Assembly: GCA_009886035.1 (NCBI GenBank)
Contig: VFJN01000035.1
Location: 1-48,675, forward strand
From: Actinomycetota bacterium
GTDB lineage: Bacteria; Actinomycetota; Acidimicrobiia; Acidimicrobiales; VFJN01
Length of the DNA stretch: 48,675 bases
Direction: 5' to 3'
The position numbers were made by a program, and so were the translations under genes. Positions 32,917 to 41,349 of this stretch are shown in pieces (positions within the stretch are counted from its first letter, which is position 1; every line of letters starts with the position of its first letter). Under the pieces are notes generated by a model. It did not search any database, was not told the origin of the DNA, and worked only from the letters and a program-made list of their open reading frames with translations.

Positions 32917-34560
32917 ATGGGCGGGCCTGTCATGGCAGTCGCGGATCAGCCGCCATCGGTGGAGCCCGTCGGACCGGCAGCCCGCCTGGTGTCGGGTGCC
33001 GTCGTGGCGGTGTTCCTGGCCGCCGTCGTGCTGTTCGCAGTCATCGTGCTCGGCGCCGCGCCCGAGGCGTACTTCACCGGTGACGACTGGGGTACCATCC
33101 AACAGGCTGGTTCATTGCGAGGGCTGGTCCGCCCCTACAACGATCAGCTTTCCATCGCCAGCCCGGTCATCTACCGGGCACTGATCGAGGGCTTTGGGTT
33201 CTCGTACGGGCCGTTCCGCCTGGTGGCGTTGCTCGGTCTCGTCACGGCACCTGTCGCCTACTTCGTAACGACCCGCCGCGCCTGGGGCACCCCCCTCGCG
33301 GCGGCGCTGGCACTCTCGCTGTTGGGTCTGGGAGGGCTTGATCTCCCCCCCGCCCTGAACCACTCACTGATCCTCGTCGGGGCCATCGGATGTGCCGCCG
33401 CCCTCACCCGCGATCGGCGAGCCGACTGGCTCGTGATGGGCGGTGTCGCGCTGTGCCTGACCGCAGGCGGCGGTGGAGTGGCGGTAGGGGCCGCCGCCGT
33501 CGTCTACTGCCTGTGCACCCGAGCGACTCTGCGGCGCTGGCTTGCGGTCGGCCTCCCCTGTTCCGCGTGGTTCGCCTGGTGGTTCCTGGTCGGGCGCGAC
33601 GCCGCGTCCCGGTTTGCACCGGACGCCCCCCGGTCGCTGTCGGAGATGGTCAGCGACGCGAGCCGGGTGATCCGATCGCCCTTCGAGTACCTCGCCGGGT
33701 CAAATCCGGTGGTGACGGGCCTGCTCGTGGTGGCGTTCCTCGTCTACGCCGCATGGCTGCTGAGGCACGGCCTGCGCTCGTCGGCGAACCTCCTGGCCTG
33801 GAGTACCGCCCTGGTGGTCTGGTCGTTGGGCCTGGCCGTCAGCCGCGGGTTCTCCAAACTCGAGGAACTCGAGCTGGCGGTCGGGCAATCCGTAGAACTT
33901 TCCTATCGCTACCGCCTGCTGGCGCTGGGATTCCTGCTGCTGGCGCTGGTTCCTCCACGAGGGCTCTCGTGGCCGGCGCCGGGGCGCACGAGCGGTCCTG
34001 TGCGATGGCTGGCGGTGGCAGTGCTGGTGGTCCTCGGATCCGTGCGGGTTGTGACGCTGCCGAGCGACATTGAGACCACGGCCGCATGGTGGGAGGCGTT
34101 CGGTCGGCTCATCCAGGCGGAGCTGCTGGTGCTCGACCTCGGCCCGGCCGTCGTGCCCGACGAGGTCCCGATGGGCGACGGCTTCTTCGACCTCTCCGCC
34201 GGCGAGGTGCGAGCACTCATTGAGCGCCACGGCACAGCAACCGTGAGCACAGGAGCCTCCGTCGACCAGGGCCTCGTGGATCTTGGTGTTGCATCCGCTC
34301 AGCTCCAAACTCGGGGCCGGGCGCCATGCCGACCGTTGTCTCGTCCGATCGTTTGGTCGTCGGACGGAGGTCGCGTCCTCTCGCTCTCATCGGATCAACC
34401 CGACTGGGAGATCCACGTGCGTCGGTTCGGCAACGAGTGGGTCAGGGTCGCTGATGCACGCGCGGGGCAGAGAGTTGCCCTGAACCTCCCGATGCTTAGC
34501 GCGAAGGAGCCCTGGGAGGTTCGTGCCGACAGTGCCTGTCGCATCGAGCGCGGCACCTGA
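32917..34560 (+). CDS. GT-C-like polytopic membrane protein
   Basis: A 547-residue protein with about 10-11 hydrophobic helices in the first 370 residues and a soluble C-terminal region of about 150 residues. The first outer loop holds GDDWGTIQQ, an acidic Asp-Asp motif at the place where GT-C glycosyltransferases bind metal or sugar donor. It may transfer sugars from a polyprenyl-phosphate donor to a surface polymer; family not certain. ATG at 32917 is preceded by AAGGAG; GTG at 32908 is too close. Codon choice looks more mixed than in nearby genes, and the gene lies between two copies of a repeat beside tRNA genes, so it may be a late arrival. Confidence 0.65.
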   Translation: MGGPVMAVADQPPSVEPVGPAARLVSGAVVAVFLAAVVLFAVIVLGAAPEAYFTGDDWGTIQQAGSLRGLVRPYNDQLSIASPVIYRALIEGFGFSYGPFRLVALLGLVTAPVAYFVTTRRAWGTPLAAALALSLLGLGGLDLPPALNHSLILVGAIGCAAALTRDRRADWLVMGGVALCLTAGGGGVAVGAAAVVYCLCTRATLRRWLAVGLPCSAWFAWWFLVGRDAASRFAPDAPRSLSEMVSDASRVIRSPFEYLAGSNPVVTGLLVVAFLVYAAWLLRHGLRSSANLLAWSTALVVWSLGLAVSRGFSKLEELELAVGQSVELSYRYRLLALGFLLLALVPPRGLSWPAPGRTSGPVRWLAVAVLVVLGSVRVVTLPSDIETTAAWWEAFGRLIQAELLVLDLGPAVVPDEVPMGDGFFDLSAGEVRALIERHGTATVSTGASVDQGLVDLGVASAQLQTRGRAPCRPLSRPIVWSSDGGRVLSLSSDQPDWEIHVRRFGNEWVRVADARAGQRVALNLPMLSAKEPWEVRADSACRIERGT

Positions 34561-34648
34561 GGACAGACCCGGTGCCGCCGACGGCCCCTGCGTTCTCGTC
34601 TCAGTCGCAACCGATCGCCCGTCGATCGTGGGGGCGTCTACGACCCGC

Positions 34649-34683
34649 CGAACCGACCGACCCTTGCCCTACCAGGGCCTTCG
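34649..34683. repeat. Repeat copy B, about 35 nt, flanking the GT-C gene
   Basis: It begins CGAACCGACCGA and ends at 34683; its last 22 nt (34662-34683) match copy A (32496-32517) with one difference. It lies between the GT-C gene and tRNA-Lys. Confidence 0.75.
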
Positions 34684-34703
34684 CACTGGAAAGCCCTGGT
34701 AGG
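34668..34703. terminator. Hairpin between the GT-C gene and tRNA-Lys
   Basis: CCTACCAGGGC (34668-34678) pairs perfectly with GCCCTGGTAGG (34693-34703), an 11-bp stem with a 14-nt loop. It lies 7 nt past the 3' end of tRNA-Lys on the minus strand and 107 nt past the plus-strand gene, so it may end both transcripts. Confidence 0.55.
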
Positions 34704-34710
34704 ACCGGCG

Positions 34711-34784
34711 TACCCCCCCTGGGACTCGAACCCAGAACCTACGGATTAAGAGTCCGACGCTCTGACCAGTTGAGCTAGAGGGGC
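34711..34784 (-). tRNA. tRNA-Lys (anticodon CUU)
   Basis: 74 nt. Acceptor GCCCCTC pairs with GGGGGGT including two G-U pairs; the anticodon loop reads CTCTTAA (CUU); T arm GGTTCGAGTCC. CCA not encoded. Confidence 0.95.
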
Positions 34785-34785
34785 A

Positions 34786-34833
34786 AGTGGGCTAGCAGCC
34801 TAGGCGTTGTTGGCCCAGGCTACGAAGCCCACT
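34786..34833. repeat. Nested inverted repeat between tRNA-Lys and tRNA-His
   Basis: AGTGGGCT (34786-34793) pairs with AGCCCACT (34826-34833), and inside it AGCCT (34797-34801) pairs with AGGCT (34817-34821). It may be a processing stem between two tRNAs on one transcript, or a terminator. Confidence 0.55.
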
Positions 34834-34858
34834 GTTGGTTGGCTTACCAGTGGTTTGG

Positions 34859-34932
34859 GGTGACCGAGGGGATTCGAACCCCCGACATCCAGGATCACAA
34901 CCTGGCGCTCTAACCAACTGAGCTACGGCCAC
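34859..34932 (-). tRNA. tRNA-His (anticodon GUG)
   Basis: 74 nt, plus the extra G at -1 (34933) that tRNA-His needs. Acceptor GTGGCCG with CGGTCAC, anticodon loop TTGTGAT (GUG), discriminator C. CCA not encoded. A minus-strand TATGCT (34951-34946) may be its -10 box. Confidence 0.96.
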
Positions 34933-34955
34933 CACGGGAGGGGCCAGCATAGGCT

Positions 34956-34969
34956 AGGGCCAAGGCCCT
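34956..34969. repeat. Short palindrome between divergent tRNA genes
   Basis: AGGGCC and GGCCCT separated by AA, in the region between tRNA-His (minus) and tRNA-Arg (plus). Role unknown. Confidence 0.35.
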
Positions 34970-34982
34970 GCCTCAACCGTGA

Positions 34983-35010
34983 TTGACCGGCCCGCCTCGC
35001 GGCCTACGCT
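34983..35010 (+). promoter_or_regulatory. Promoter of tRNA-Arg
   Basis: TTGACC (34983-34988), a 16-nt spacer and TACGCT (35005-35010). The expected start site, about 7 nt on, coincides with the mature tRNA 5' end. One of the few full -35/-10 pairs in the window. Confidence 0.6.
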
Positions 35011-35017
35011 CGGCTCT

Positions 35018-35091
35018 GCCTCCGTAGCTCAGCTGGACAGAGCAGCGGATTTCTATTCCGATGGCCGCAGGTTCGAATCCTGCCGGAGGCG
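35018..35091 (+). tRNA. tRNA-Arg (anticodon UCU)
   Basis: 74 nt. Acceptor GCCTCCG with CGGAGGC, D arm GCTCAGCTGGACAGAGC, anticodon loop TTTCTAT (UCU), T arm GGTTCGAATCC, discriminator G. CCA not encoded. Confidence 0.96.
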
Positions 35092-35129
35092 CACGAGCCT
35101 AGATGGGAGCCGGGGGGCGCCGTTGCGGT

Positions 35130-35693
35130 CTAAGCGTTCAGTTCGAGGCGCCCGCGTCGCACCACCGGACGGATCAAGAGGATTGCGATGCCGGCCAGGA
35201 AAGCAACCTTGGCGAAGCCGGAGGTGATCACGTCGAGGGCTCGACCGAGCCCACGGGGCTGGTAGGTGATCCGACCGATCTCGCCGTCGATATCTACGGC
35301 GAGGTGCTCAATGGCGGTACTACCGGCACCCATCGTGGTGAAGGAGTACTCGGAGTCGGTCGCGGTTACCTCGAGCACTCGCTCGGTAACCAGCGCGTCG
35401 CCCCGCATTCCGTCGATGTAGGTCACGATGTCACCCACTTTGATGTCGGCGGCCGCCACCACCTGACTGACGACGACGTCGCCGGTGCTGAAGGCTGGCT
35501 CTATGCCCTCGCCCCGGACAACCATCGGGCGGTAACTGCTACCCGCCAGTGCGAGGAGCGACACCGTAGCCATGACGGCAAGAACGGCGGCGGCCGACAC
35601 TACGATCCGAGCGCCTCGACCGGCGTACCAGCCGATGATGTAGCGCGCCTCGATGGGATGCCCAGAGGCGGTGAGTTGCGTGGTGGCCATCAT
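35130..35693 (-). CDS. Signal peptidase I-like (SipW-type) protein lacking catalytic residues
   Basis: A 187-residue protein with one helix near residues 28-50 and another near 160-178, around an outer domain of the SipW/archaeal type signal peptidase fold. Compared with SipW (GSMEP, THR, TKGD), this protein has GEGIEPAF (catalytic Ser replaced by Gly), LVTERVLEV (His replaced by Glu) and TTMGAGS (conserved Asp missing). All three changes argue for a pseudo-enzyme. KVGDIVTYID keeps the fold marker. No SipW substrate such as TasA is nearby. ATG at 35693 has no ribosome site; a 22-codon ORF overlaps it upstream. Confidence 0.75.
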   Translation of the reverse strand: MMATTQLTASGHPIEARYIIGWYAGRGARIVVSAAAVLAVMATVSLLALAGSSYRPMVVRGEGIEPAFSTGDVVVSQVVAAADIKVGDIVTYIDGMRGDALVTERVLEVTATDSEYSFTTMGAGSTAIEHLAVDIDGEIGRITYQPRGLGRALDVITSGFAKVAFLAGIAILLIRPVVRRGRLELNA

Positions 35694-35758
35694 GAGTGCA
35701 TCAGCTTCTGTGTCGATGCCAGACCAGTAGTGCTGGTGGTAGGGCGGGTGGTGAACAA
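35690..35758 (-). CDS. Candidate 22-residue leader ORF
   Basis: TTG at 35758 follows AGGAG (35769-35765) at 6-nt spacing. The frame encodes 22 residues rich in Thr and Ser (starting MFTTRPTTS) and its TGA overlaps the ATGATG start of the signal-peptidase-like gene. It may couple translation to that gene, which lacks its own ribosome site. Inferred from spacing only. Confidence 0.35.
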   Translation of the reverse strand: MFTTRPTTSTTGLASTQKLMHS

Positions 35759-35933
35759 TGTCAGCTCCTGAAGGTCGTGCGCCGGGGTGCGCCCTTCCTT
35801 TGTCGGAGTTTTCCCGGCGGTACTTGAGCGCGCCGGTTCACTGTCCACCCGAGCGGGTCATTCTGGCCGTGGCCAAGACACCCCTGACGGGGGAGCGTCG
35901 GGCCGGTCGTCAGGGCGCCATGGGTCTTCGCGG
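35759..35933. other. Spacer upstream of the signal-peptidase-like gene
   Basis: Besides the AGGAG of the leader ORF, nothing recognisable. It follows tRNA-Gly on the minus strand, so it may be transcribed from the tRNA promoter. Confidence 0.4.
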
Positions 35934-36005
35934 AGCGGGTGACGGGAATCGAACCCGCACCACCAGCTTGGAAGGCTGGGGCTCTAGCCGTTGAGCTACA
36001 CCCGC
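35934..36005 (-). tRNA. tRNA-Gly (anticodon UCC)
   Basis: 72 nt. Acceptor GCGGGTG with CACCCGC, anticodon stem CCAGC/GCTGG around CTTCCAA (UCC), T arm GGTTCGATTCC, discriminator U. CCA not encoded. Confidence 0.96.
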
Positions 36006-36092
36006 AGGGTTTCCCCCACGTTAGTCCCTTCCCCGCCCCCTTCTCGACCGGGCCCGAGGAGGCCTGGCCGGCGGATCTTTGCGATGTTCTCG

Positions 36093-36164
36093 TCGGGGAG
36101 GGGGGATTTGAACCCCCGACCTCCTGCTCCCAAAGCAGGTGCGCTACCACTGCGCTACTCCCCG
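36093..36164 (-). tRNA. tRNA-Pro (anticodon UGG)
   Basis: 72 nt. Acceptor CGGGGAG with CTCCCCG, anticodon stem CCTGC/GCAGG around TTTGGGA (UGG), T arm GGTTCAAATCC, discriminator A. CCA not encoded. A minus-strand TATCGT (36181-36176) is a likely -10 box, divergent from tig. Confidence 0.96.
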
Positions 36165-36227
36165 TGACGGGGTGCACGATAGGCCCTCGGAGGGCATGTG
36201 CATGTCGGGGACCGTCGTGGCGGCCGA

Positions 36228-36233
36228 TACAGT
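36228..36233 (+). promoter_or_regulatory. -10-like TACAGT before tig
   Basis: TACAGT ends 10 nt before the tig ATG at 36244; no ribosome site in between. Confidence 0.45.
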
Positions 36234-36243
36234 GGGCCTCCAC

Positions 36244-37635
36244 ATGAAGAGCACCGTCGCACCCCTCGAGGGGAACAAGGTCAAGTTGTCCGTTGAGGTG
36301 GAGGCGGCCGAGTTCGAAGAGGCCATCACCGTCGCCTTCCGAAAGATCGCCCAGGAGGTACGCCTCCCCGGTTTCCGGCCCGGTAAAGCCCCCCGCAAGG
36401 TCCTCGAAGCCCGCCTTGGCCCGCTGGTGGGCCGGGAGCAGGCAATGCAGGATTCCCTCCCGGAGTACTACAGCGCCGCCGTCATCGAACACGACGTCGA
36501 TGTCATCGCTCCGCCTGACATTGATGTGACGGGCGGGCACGAGGGCGGCAACGTGGCCTTCGATGCCGTGGTGGAGGTACGGCCCTCCATCGAGGTGCCC
36601 GGCTACGGCGGGCTGTCGGTCACGCTGGAACGTCCCGCCCCCGATGCCGACGCCATCAACGCCCAACTCGATCGCATGCGTGAGAGCAACAGCACGCTCG
36701 AGTCGGTCGATCGGCCGGTACAAGACGGCGACACCGTCACCATCGACATCGCCGGCACCCTCGATGGCGAAGCCCAATCGGGTCTCACTGCTGATGATTA
36801 CAGCTACACGGTGGGATCGGGAGCGATCACTCCAGAGCTTGACGAGAACCTCCTCGGGGCTGTCGCCGGTGCCACCCTCACCTTTCCGTCCACCCACCCC
36901 GATCCCGACGAAGAGCGCGCCCTTCTTTTCGAACTCGTCCTCAAGGAGGTGCGGGAGAAGGTCCTTCCCGACCTCGACGATGCCTGGGCCGCCACGGCAT
37001 CCGAGTTCGAGACGCTCGATGAACTCCGGGCCAGCCTCATCGACCGTATGACGAGGGTCCGGGTGGCCCAAGCCCAGATGGCTTTGCGCGAAAAGACCGG
37101 TGAGGCCCTGGCTGCGCTGGTTACCGACGACCTGCCCGAAGCGATGGTGAACCACGAGATGCAGGAGCGGTTCCAAGATCTCGCCATGCGCTTACAGGCC
37201 CAGGGCATGCAACTAGACCAGTACCTACAGATGACCGGCACCGACCCGGAACAGTTCAGCCAGGAACTTCGTATGACCGCTACCTCCGGGGTAAAGGTGG
37301 ACCTGGCGCTGCGAGCGGTGGCGGTGGCTGAGGACATCGAGTGCACCGACGAGGACCTCCTCGAGGAACTCGAAGAGGTGGCCGAGCGGGTAGGTCAGAG
37401 TGCCGATGAGGTGCGGGAGCGCTTCGAGAGCGTGGGGCAGATCTCGGCGGTACGCTCAGACATCAAGAAGCGCAAGGCGCTGGAGTGGCTGCTCGAAAAG
37501 GTCGAACTTCTCGATCCGGAGGGTGTCACGATCGACCGCGGCGAGCTTGAGATCCCTGACGAAGAAGCCGAGACCAACGAAGTCCCCCTCACCGCGACCG
37601 ACGAGGTCGCCGACGAAACGGAAGACCAAGACTGA
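36244..37635 (+). CDS. tig: Trigger factor
   Basis: A 463-residue ribosome-bound chaperone and prolyl isomerase. The ribosome-docking loop GFRPGKAP is near residue 40, the PPIase domain (about 155-240) contains [17 protein letters not shown], and the C-terminal chaperone domain ends in a long acidic tail. The frame is open to 36139, but the ATG at 36244 gives the normal start. Its TGA overlaps the clpP ATG by one base; tig-clpP-clpX is a classic operon linking folding and degradation. Confidence 0.95.
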   Translation: MKSTVAPLEGNKVKLSVEVEAAEFEEAITVAFRKIAQEVRLPGFRPGKAPRKVLEARLGPLVGREQAMQDSLPEYYSAAVIEHDVDVIAPPDIDVTGGHEGGNVAFDAVVEVRPSIEVPGYGGLSVTLERPAPDADAINAQLDRMRESNSTLESVDRPVQDGDTVTIDIAGTLDGEAQSGLTADDYSYTVGSGAITPELDENLLGAVAGATLTFPSTHPDPDEERALLFELVLKEVREKVLPDLDDAWAATASEFETLDELRASLIDRMTRVRVAQAQMALREKTGEALAALVTDDLPEAMVNHEMQERFQDLAMRLQAQGMQLDQYLQMTGTDPEQFSQELRMTATSGVKVDLALRAVAVAEDIECTDEDLLEELEEVAERVGQSADEVRERFESVGQISAVRSDIKKRKALEWLLEKVELLDPEGVTIDRGELEIPDEEAETNEVPLTATDEVADETEDQD

Positions 37636-38291
37636 TGGACATCATCGGGCAGCACGAAACGGTGATCCGGAACTACCTCGTTCCCACGGTCGTCGAGTCG
37701 ACCAACCGGGGCGAGCGGGCCTATGACCTCTACAGCCGGCTACTCAAAGACGGCATCATCTTCCTGGGCACGCCCATCGACGACACGATCGCCAACTTGA
37801 TCTGTGCTCAGCTGCTTCACCTGGAGTCGGAGAACCCCGACCGCGACATCAACATCTACATCAACAGCCCCGGCGGCGACATCACGGCCTTGTTTGCCAT
37901 CTACGACACCATGAGTTTCGTGAAGCCCGACATCAGCACGATCTGCTTCGGGCAGGCCGCCAGTGCTGCCGCCGTGCTCCTCGCTGCTGGCACCAAGGGC
38001 AAGCGTCTGGCCCTTCCCCATTCCCGGGTGCTGCTCCACCAACCGTGGGGTCAGGCCGGCGGCCAGGCCACCGATGTGGAGTTGGCGGCCCGTGAGATTC
38101 TCCGGATGCGTATCCAACTCGACGAATTACTGGCCGACCACACCGGTCAAGCGGCCGAGAAGATCCACAAGGATACGGAACGAGATTTCGTGATGTCCGC
38201 CGATGAGGCGCTCGCGTACGGCATTATCGACGAAGTCATCACGGCCCGAACTTTGGCCGACAACGCCGGTCCGATCACTAGGGCTAGTTAA
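37635..38291 (+). CDS. clpP: ATP-dependent Clp protease proteolytic subunit, copy 2
   Basis: A 218-residue ClpP with triad Ser110 (GQAASAAAV), His135 (LLHQPWGQ) and Asp184 (ERDFV), at the normal 25/49 spacing. [24 protein letters not shown] matches the N-terminal loop of the ClpP that docks its ATPase. Compared with copy 1, the region around Ser has AASAAA rather than AASMGQ. It is coupled to tig and followed 35 nt later by clpX, so it is probably the ring facing ClpX. Confidence 0.96.
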   Translation: MDIIGQHETVIRNYLVPTVVESTNRGERAYDLYSRLLKDGIIFLGTPIDDTIANLICAQLLHLESENPDRDINIYINSPGGDITALFAIYDTMSFVKPDISTICFGQAASAAAVLLAAGTKGKRLALPHSRVLLHQPWGQAGGQATDVELAAREILRMRIQLDELLADHTGQAAEKIHKDTERDFVMSADEALAYGIIDEVITARTLADNAGPITRAS

Positions 38292-38326
38292 CCAGCAGGT
38301 ACGAGAGGCAAACGGGGGTCGATAAC

Positions 38327-39601
38327 GTGGCCAAGTTCGGAGATGGGGGCGAGCTTCTCAAGTGCTCGTTCTGTGGCAAGTCTCAGAAGCAGGTAAAGAA
38401 GTTGATCGCCGGACCGGGCGTCTACATCTGCGATGAGTGCATCGATCTGTGCAACGAGATCATCGAAGAGGAGCTGTCCGAGACATCGGAGATGCGCTTC
38501 GATGAACTCCCCAAGCCGCAGGAGATCTTCGAATTCCTGAACGATTACATCATCGGCCAGGACCACGCCAAGAAGATCCTCGCGGTGGCGGTCTACAACC
38601 ACTACAAGCGAGTTCAGTTTGGTGCCAGCCACCGCGACGAGGTGGAACTGGCTAAGTCGAACATTCTCTTGCTTGGTCCCACTGGTTGTGGCAAGACCCT
38701 CCTGGCCCAGACGCTCGCCCGCATGCTGAACGTGCCCTTCGCCATTGCCGACGCCACCGCGCTCACCGAAGCGGGGTACGTCGGCGAAGACGTGGAAAAC
38801 ATCCTCCTCAAACTCATTCAAGCCGCCGACTACGACGTGAAGAAGGCTGAGACGGGGATCATCTATATCGACGAAATCGATAAAGTCGCCCGCAAAAGCG
38901 AGAACCCGTCTATCACCCGCGATGTGTCCGGCGAAGGCGTACAGCAGGCCCTCCTCAAGATCTTGGAGGGGACCACCGCATCGGTTCCGCCGCAGGGGGG
39001 CCGCAAGCACCCCCACCAAGAGTTCATCCAGATCGACACCACCAATATTCTTTTCATCTGTGGCGGAGCGTTTGCCGGGATCGAAAAGATCATCGACCGC
39101 CGTCTCGGTTCCAACGGCATCGGTTTCACCTCCGATATCCGCAATCATGAGGAGAAGCACCCGGGGGCGGCGCTGGCCAGTGTGCTTCCCGAGGATCTCA
39201 TCAAGTTCGGTCTGATCCCCGAGTTCATCGGCCGTCTGCCGGTGCTCAGCGCGGTGGCCCCGCTCGACCGGGAGGCGTTGGTCCGGATCCTGGTGGAGCC
39301 CAAGAACGCCCTGGTGAAGCAGTACCAGAAGTTCTTTGAGTTGGAAGACGTAGAACTCGAGTTCTCCGACGATGCCCTCGACGCGGTGGCCGATCAGGCC
39401 CTGTTGCGCGGCACGGGTGCTCGTGGCCTTCGGGCCATCCTCGAAGAGGTGCTCCTCAACGTGATGTACGACCTCCCCTCCCGCACCGATGTAAAGAAGT
39501 GCGTCATCGACCGTGATGTCGTGCTGGATAAGGTCAACCCCACTCTGGTGAAACGCAAGGATGCGCCGGCCCAGCAGAGTCCGCGGCGAGCAGCGTCCTG
39601 A
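38327..39601 (+). CDS. clpX: Clp protease ATP-binding subunit ClpX
   Basis: A 424-residue AAA+ unfoldase. The zinc finger uses Cys13, Cys16, Cys35 and Cys38; Walker A is GPTGCGKT (117-124); IIYIDEIDK is Walker [11 protein letters not shown] supplies the Ile-Gly-Phe loop that docks ClpP. It delivers substrates, including tmRNA-tagged proteins, to ClpP. GTG start behind a G-rich stretch. Confidence 0.97.
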   Translation: MAKFGDGGELLKCSFCGKSQKQVKKLIAGPGVYICDECIDLCNEIIEEELSETSEMRFDELPKPQEIFEFLNDYIIGQDHAKKILAVAVYNHYKRVQFGASHRDEVELAKSNILLLGPTGCGKTLLAQTLARMLNVPFAIADATALTEAGYVGEDVENILLKLIQAADYDVKKAETGIIYIDEIDKVARKSENPSITRDVSGEGVQQALLKILEGTTASVPPQGGRKHPHQEFIQIDTTNILFICGGAFAGIEKIIDRRLGSNGIGFTSDIRNHEEKHPGAALASVLPEDLIKFGLIPEFIGRLPVLSAVAPLDREALVRILVEPKNALVKQYQKFFELEDVELEFSDDALDAVADQALLRGTGARGLRAILEEVLLNVMYDLPSRTDVKKCVIDRDVVLDKVNPTLVKRKDAPAQQSPRRAAS

Positions 39602-39615
39602 ACCTTCCCGAGGCG

Positions 39616-40914
39616 TTGGCCTGGTTGGGCCAGCACATCAATCTCGAAACAAGCCCGGCCGTGGCCGGACGGGTCGAGGGTCTGAAACTCGACCAGATGC
39701 GGGAACTGTGTGCGGTGCTCGGCGACCCCCAGCGCCAGCAGCCCACCATCCACATCACCGGCACCAATGGGAAAGGCTCGGTGGCCCGTCTCGTCACCGC
39801 CCTGCTCGGTGTCCACGATCTCACCGTGGGCACCTACACGAGTCCGCATCTAGAGACGATCAACGAACGCATCTCTCGCAACGGCCTGTCCATCTCCGAC
39901 ACCGCCCTGGCGGAAGTGCTGACCGATCTGTCCCGGGTGGAGTCGCTTTTGCCGCATCGCCCGTCCTACTTCGAACTACTCACGGCCGCCGCTTTTCGCT
40001 GGTTCTCCGATGAAGCGGTTGGAGCGGCAGTGGTGGAGGTGGGATTACTCGGACGCTGGGATGCCACCAACGTGGTGGATGGAGTGGTTGCGGTGCTTAC
40101 GAACATTGGCCGCGATCACACCGATGGTCGGGGTGATTGGCGCCGTCGGATCGCCGAGGAGAAGGCGGGCATCGTGAAGGAGGGGTCCACTTTTGTGGTG
40201 GGCGAAACCGATCCGGCGCTCAGCGAGGTGTTGGCGGCCACCCCGGCGGAGGCCACCTGGTATCGCGACGCGGACTTCGCCTGTACCGGCAACGCATTGG
40301 CGGTGGGCGGGCGCATGCTGGATCTGCGCACTCCGGGGGGGCGGTACGACGAGGTGTTCCTCGCTTTGCATGGTTCGCACCAAGGCGATAACGCTGCCAT
40401 TGCCCTAGCCGCCACCGAGGCATTTTTCGGCCGACCCCTCGATGAGGATCTGGTGGCCGAGGCCTTCGCGTCGGTTCGCAACCCGGGCCGGTTCGAGGTG
40501 CTGCAGCGCGACCCGTTGGTGATCCTCGACGGTGCCCACAACCCCGACGGCGCCCAGGCGGTGGCGGAGGCGCTGGCGACCGGGTTTACCGTGCGCGGCG
40601 ATCGACACCTCGTGGTGGGCGTGCTCGACGGGCGTGACCCCAGCGAGCTGCTCGAGATTTTAGGGGCGGGGGATGCCATCGAGGTGGTGTGCTGCAACCC
40701 CGATTCACCCCGCGCCCTGCCGGCCGCAGACCTAGCGGCGGCGGTGGTGCGCCTCGGTGGTCGGGCCCGGGTGGTGCCCGACGTGGGGGAAGCCGTGGCG
40801 GTGGCCCTGGCAGCCGCCACGGTGTCCGATGTGGTCCTCATCACCGGGTCGCTCTACACCGTGGGCGCGGCCCGGCGGGCCGCTCGGGCGCACGGGTTGG
40901 TCTTGGACACCTGA
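39616..40914 (+). CDS. folC: Folylpolyglutamate synthase / dihydrofolate synthase
   Basis: A 432-residue Mur-ligase-fold enzyme that adds glutamate to folates. The ATP loop ITGTNGKGSVARL is near residue 52; GTYTSPHLETINERI and EVGLLGRWDATNVV follow; VILDGAHNPDGAQAVAEAL opens the C-terminal domain. The start is uncertain: TTG at 39616 lies 2 nt after CGAGG, and the frame reaches back to overlap the clpX stop. Follows clpX closely, so probably co-transcribed. Confidence 0.93.
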   Translation: MAWLGQHINLETSPAVAGRVEGLKLDQMRELCAVLGDPQRQQPTIHITGTNGKGSVARLVTALLGVHDLTVGTYTSPHLETINERISRNGLSISDTALAEVLTDLSRVESLLPHRPSYFELLTAAAFRWFSDEAVGAAVVEVGLLGRWDATNVVDGVVAVLTNIGRDHTDGRGDWRRRIAEEKAGIVKEGSTFVVGETDPALSEVLAATPAEATWYRDADFACTGNALAVGGRMLDLRTPGGRYDEVFLALHGSHQGDNAAIALAATEAFFGRPLDEDLVAEAFASVRNPGRFEVLQRDPLVILDGAHNPDGAQAVAEALATGFTVRGDRHLVVGVLDGRDPSELLEILGAGDAIEVVCCNPDSPRALPAADLAAAVVRLGGRARVVPDVGEAVAVALAAATVSDVVLITGSLYTVGAARRAARAHGLVLDT

Positions 40915-40921
40915 GCCCTCC

Positions 40922-40927
40922 TACGCT
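40922..40927 (+). promoter_or_regulatory. -10-like TACGCT before ndk
   Basis: TACGCT ends 8 nt before the ndk ATG at 40936, directly after the folC stop. Confidence 0.45.
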
Positions 40928-40935
40928 CCGGCATC

Positions 40936-41349
40936 ATGAACCAGACCTTTGTTATGTGTAAACCCGATGCCGTTGAGCGCTCTCTCGTGGGGGAGATCAT
41001 CGCCCGCTTCGAGCGCAAGGGATTCACCGTGCGGGCCGCCGAGTTGCGCACCGCCAGTGTGGCCTTGGCCGAGGCGCACTACGCCGAGCATGCCGATAAA
41101 CCGTTTTACGGCGAACTCGTGAGTTTCCTCACCCGCTCGCCGGTGGTGGCCATGATCCTGGAAGGTCCGGCGGACAACACTTTCTCCCTCGTCCGCAAGA
41201 TCGTGGGGGCCACCAAGGTGGATGACGCCGAGCCGGGCACGATTCGGGGCGACTTCGCCACCATCACCAGCGAGAACCTTGTCCACGCCTCCGATGGCCA
41301 TGACAGCGCCGTCCGCGAGATCGCCCTTTGGTTCCCCCGCGACCGCTGA
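40936..41349 (+). CDS. ndk: Nucleoside-diphosphate kinase
   Basis: A 137-residue enzyme that equalises NTP pools. FVMCKPDAVERSLVGEII begins the fold, and His117 in NLVHASDGHDSA is the phosphorylated residue. Length and motifs are standard for the family. Confidence 0.97.
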   Translation: MNQTFVMCKPDAVERSLVGEIIARFERKGFTVRAAELRTASVALAEAHYAEHADKPFYGELVSFLTRSPVVAMILEGPADNTFSLVRKIVGATKVDDAEPGTIRGDFATITSENLVHASDGHDSAVREIALWFPRDR

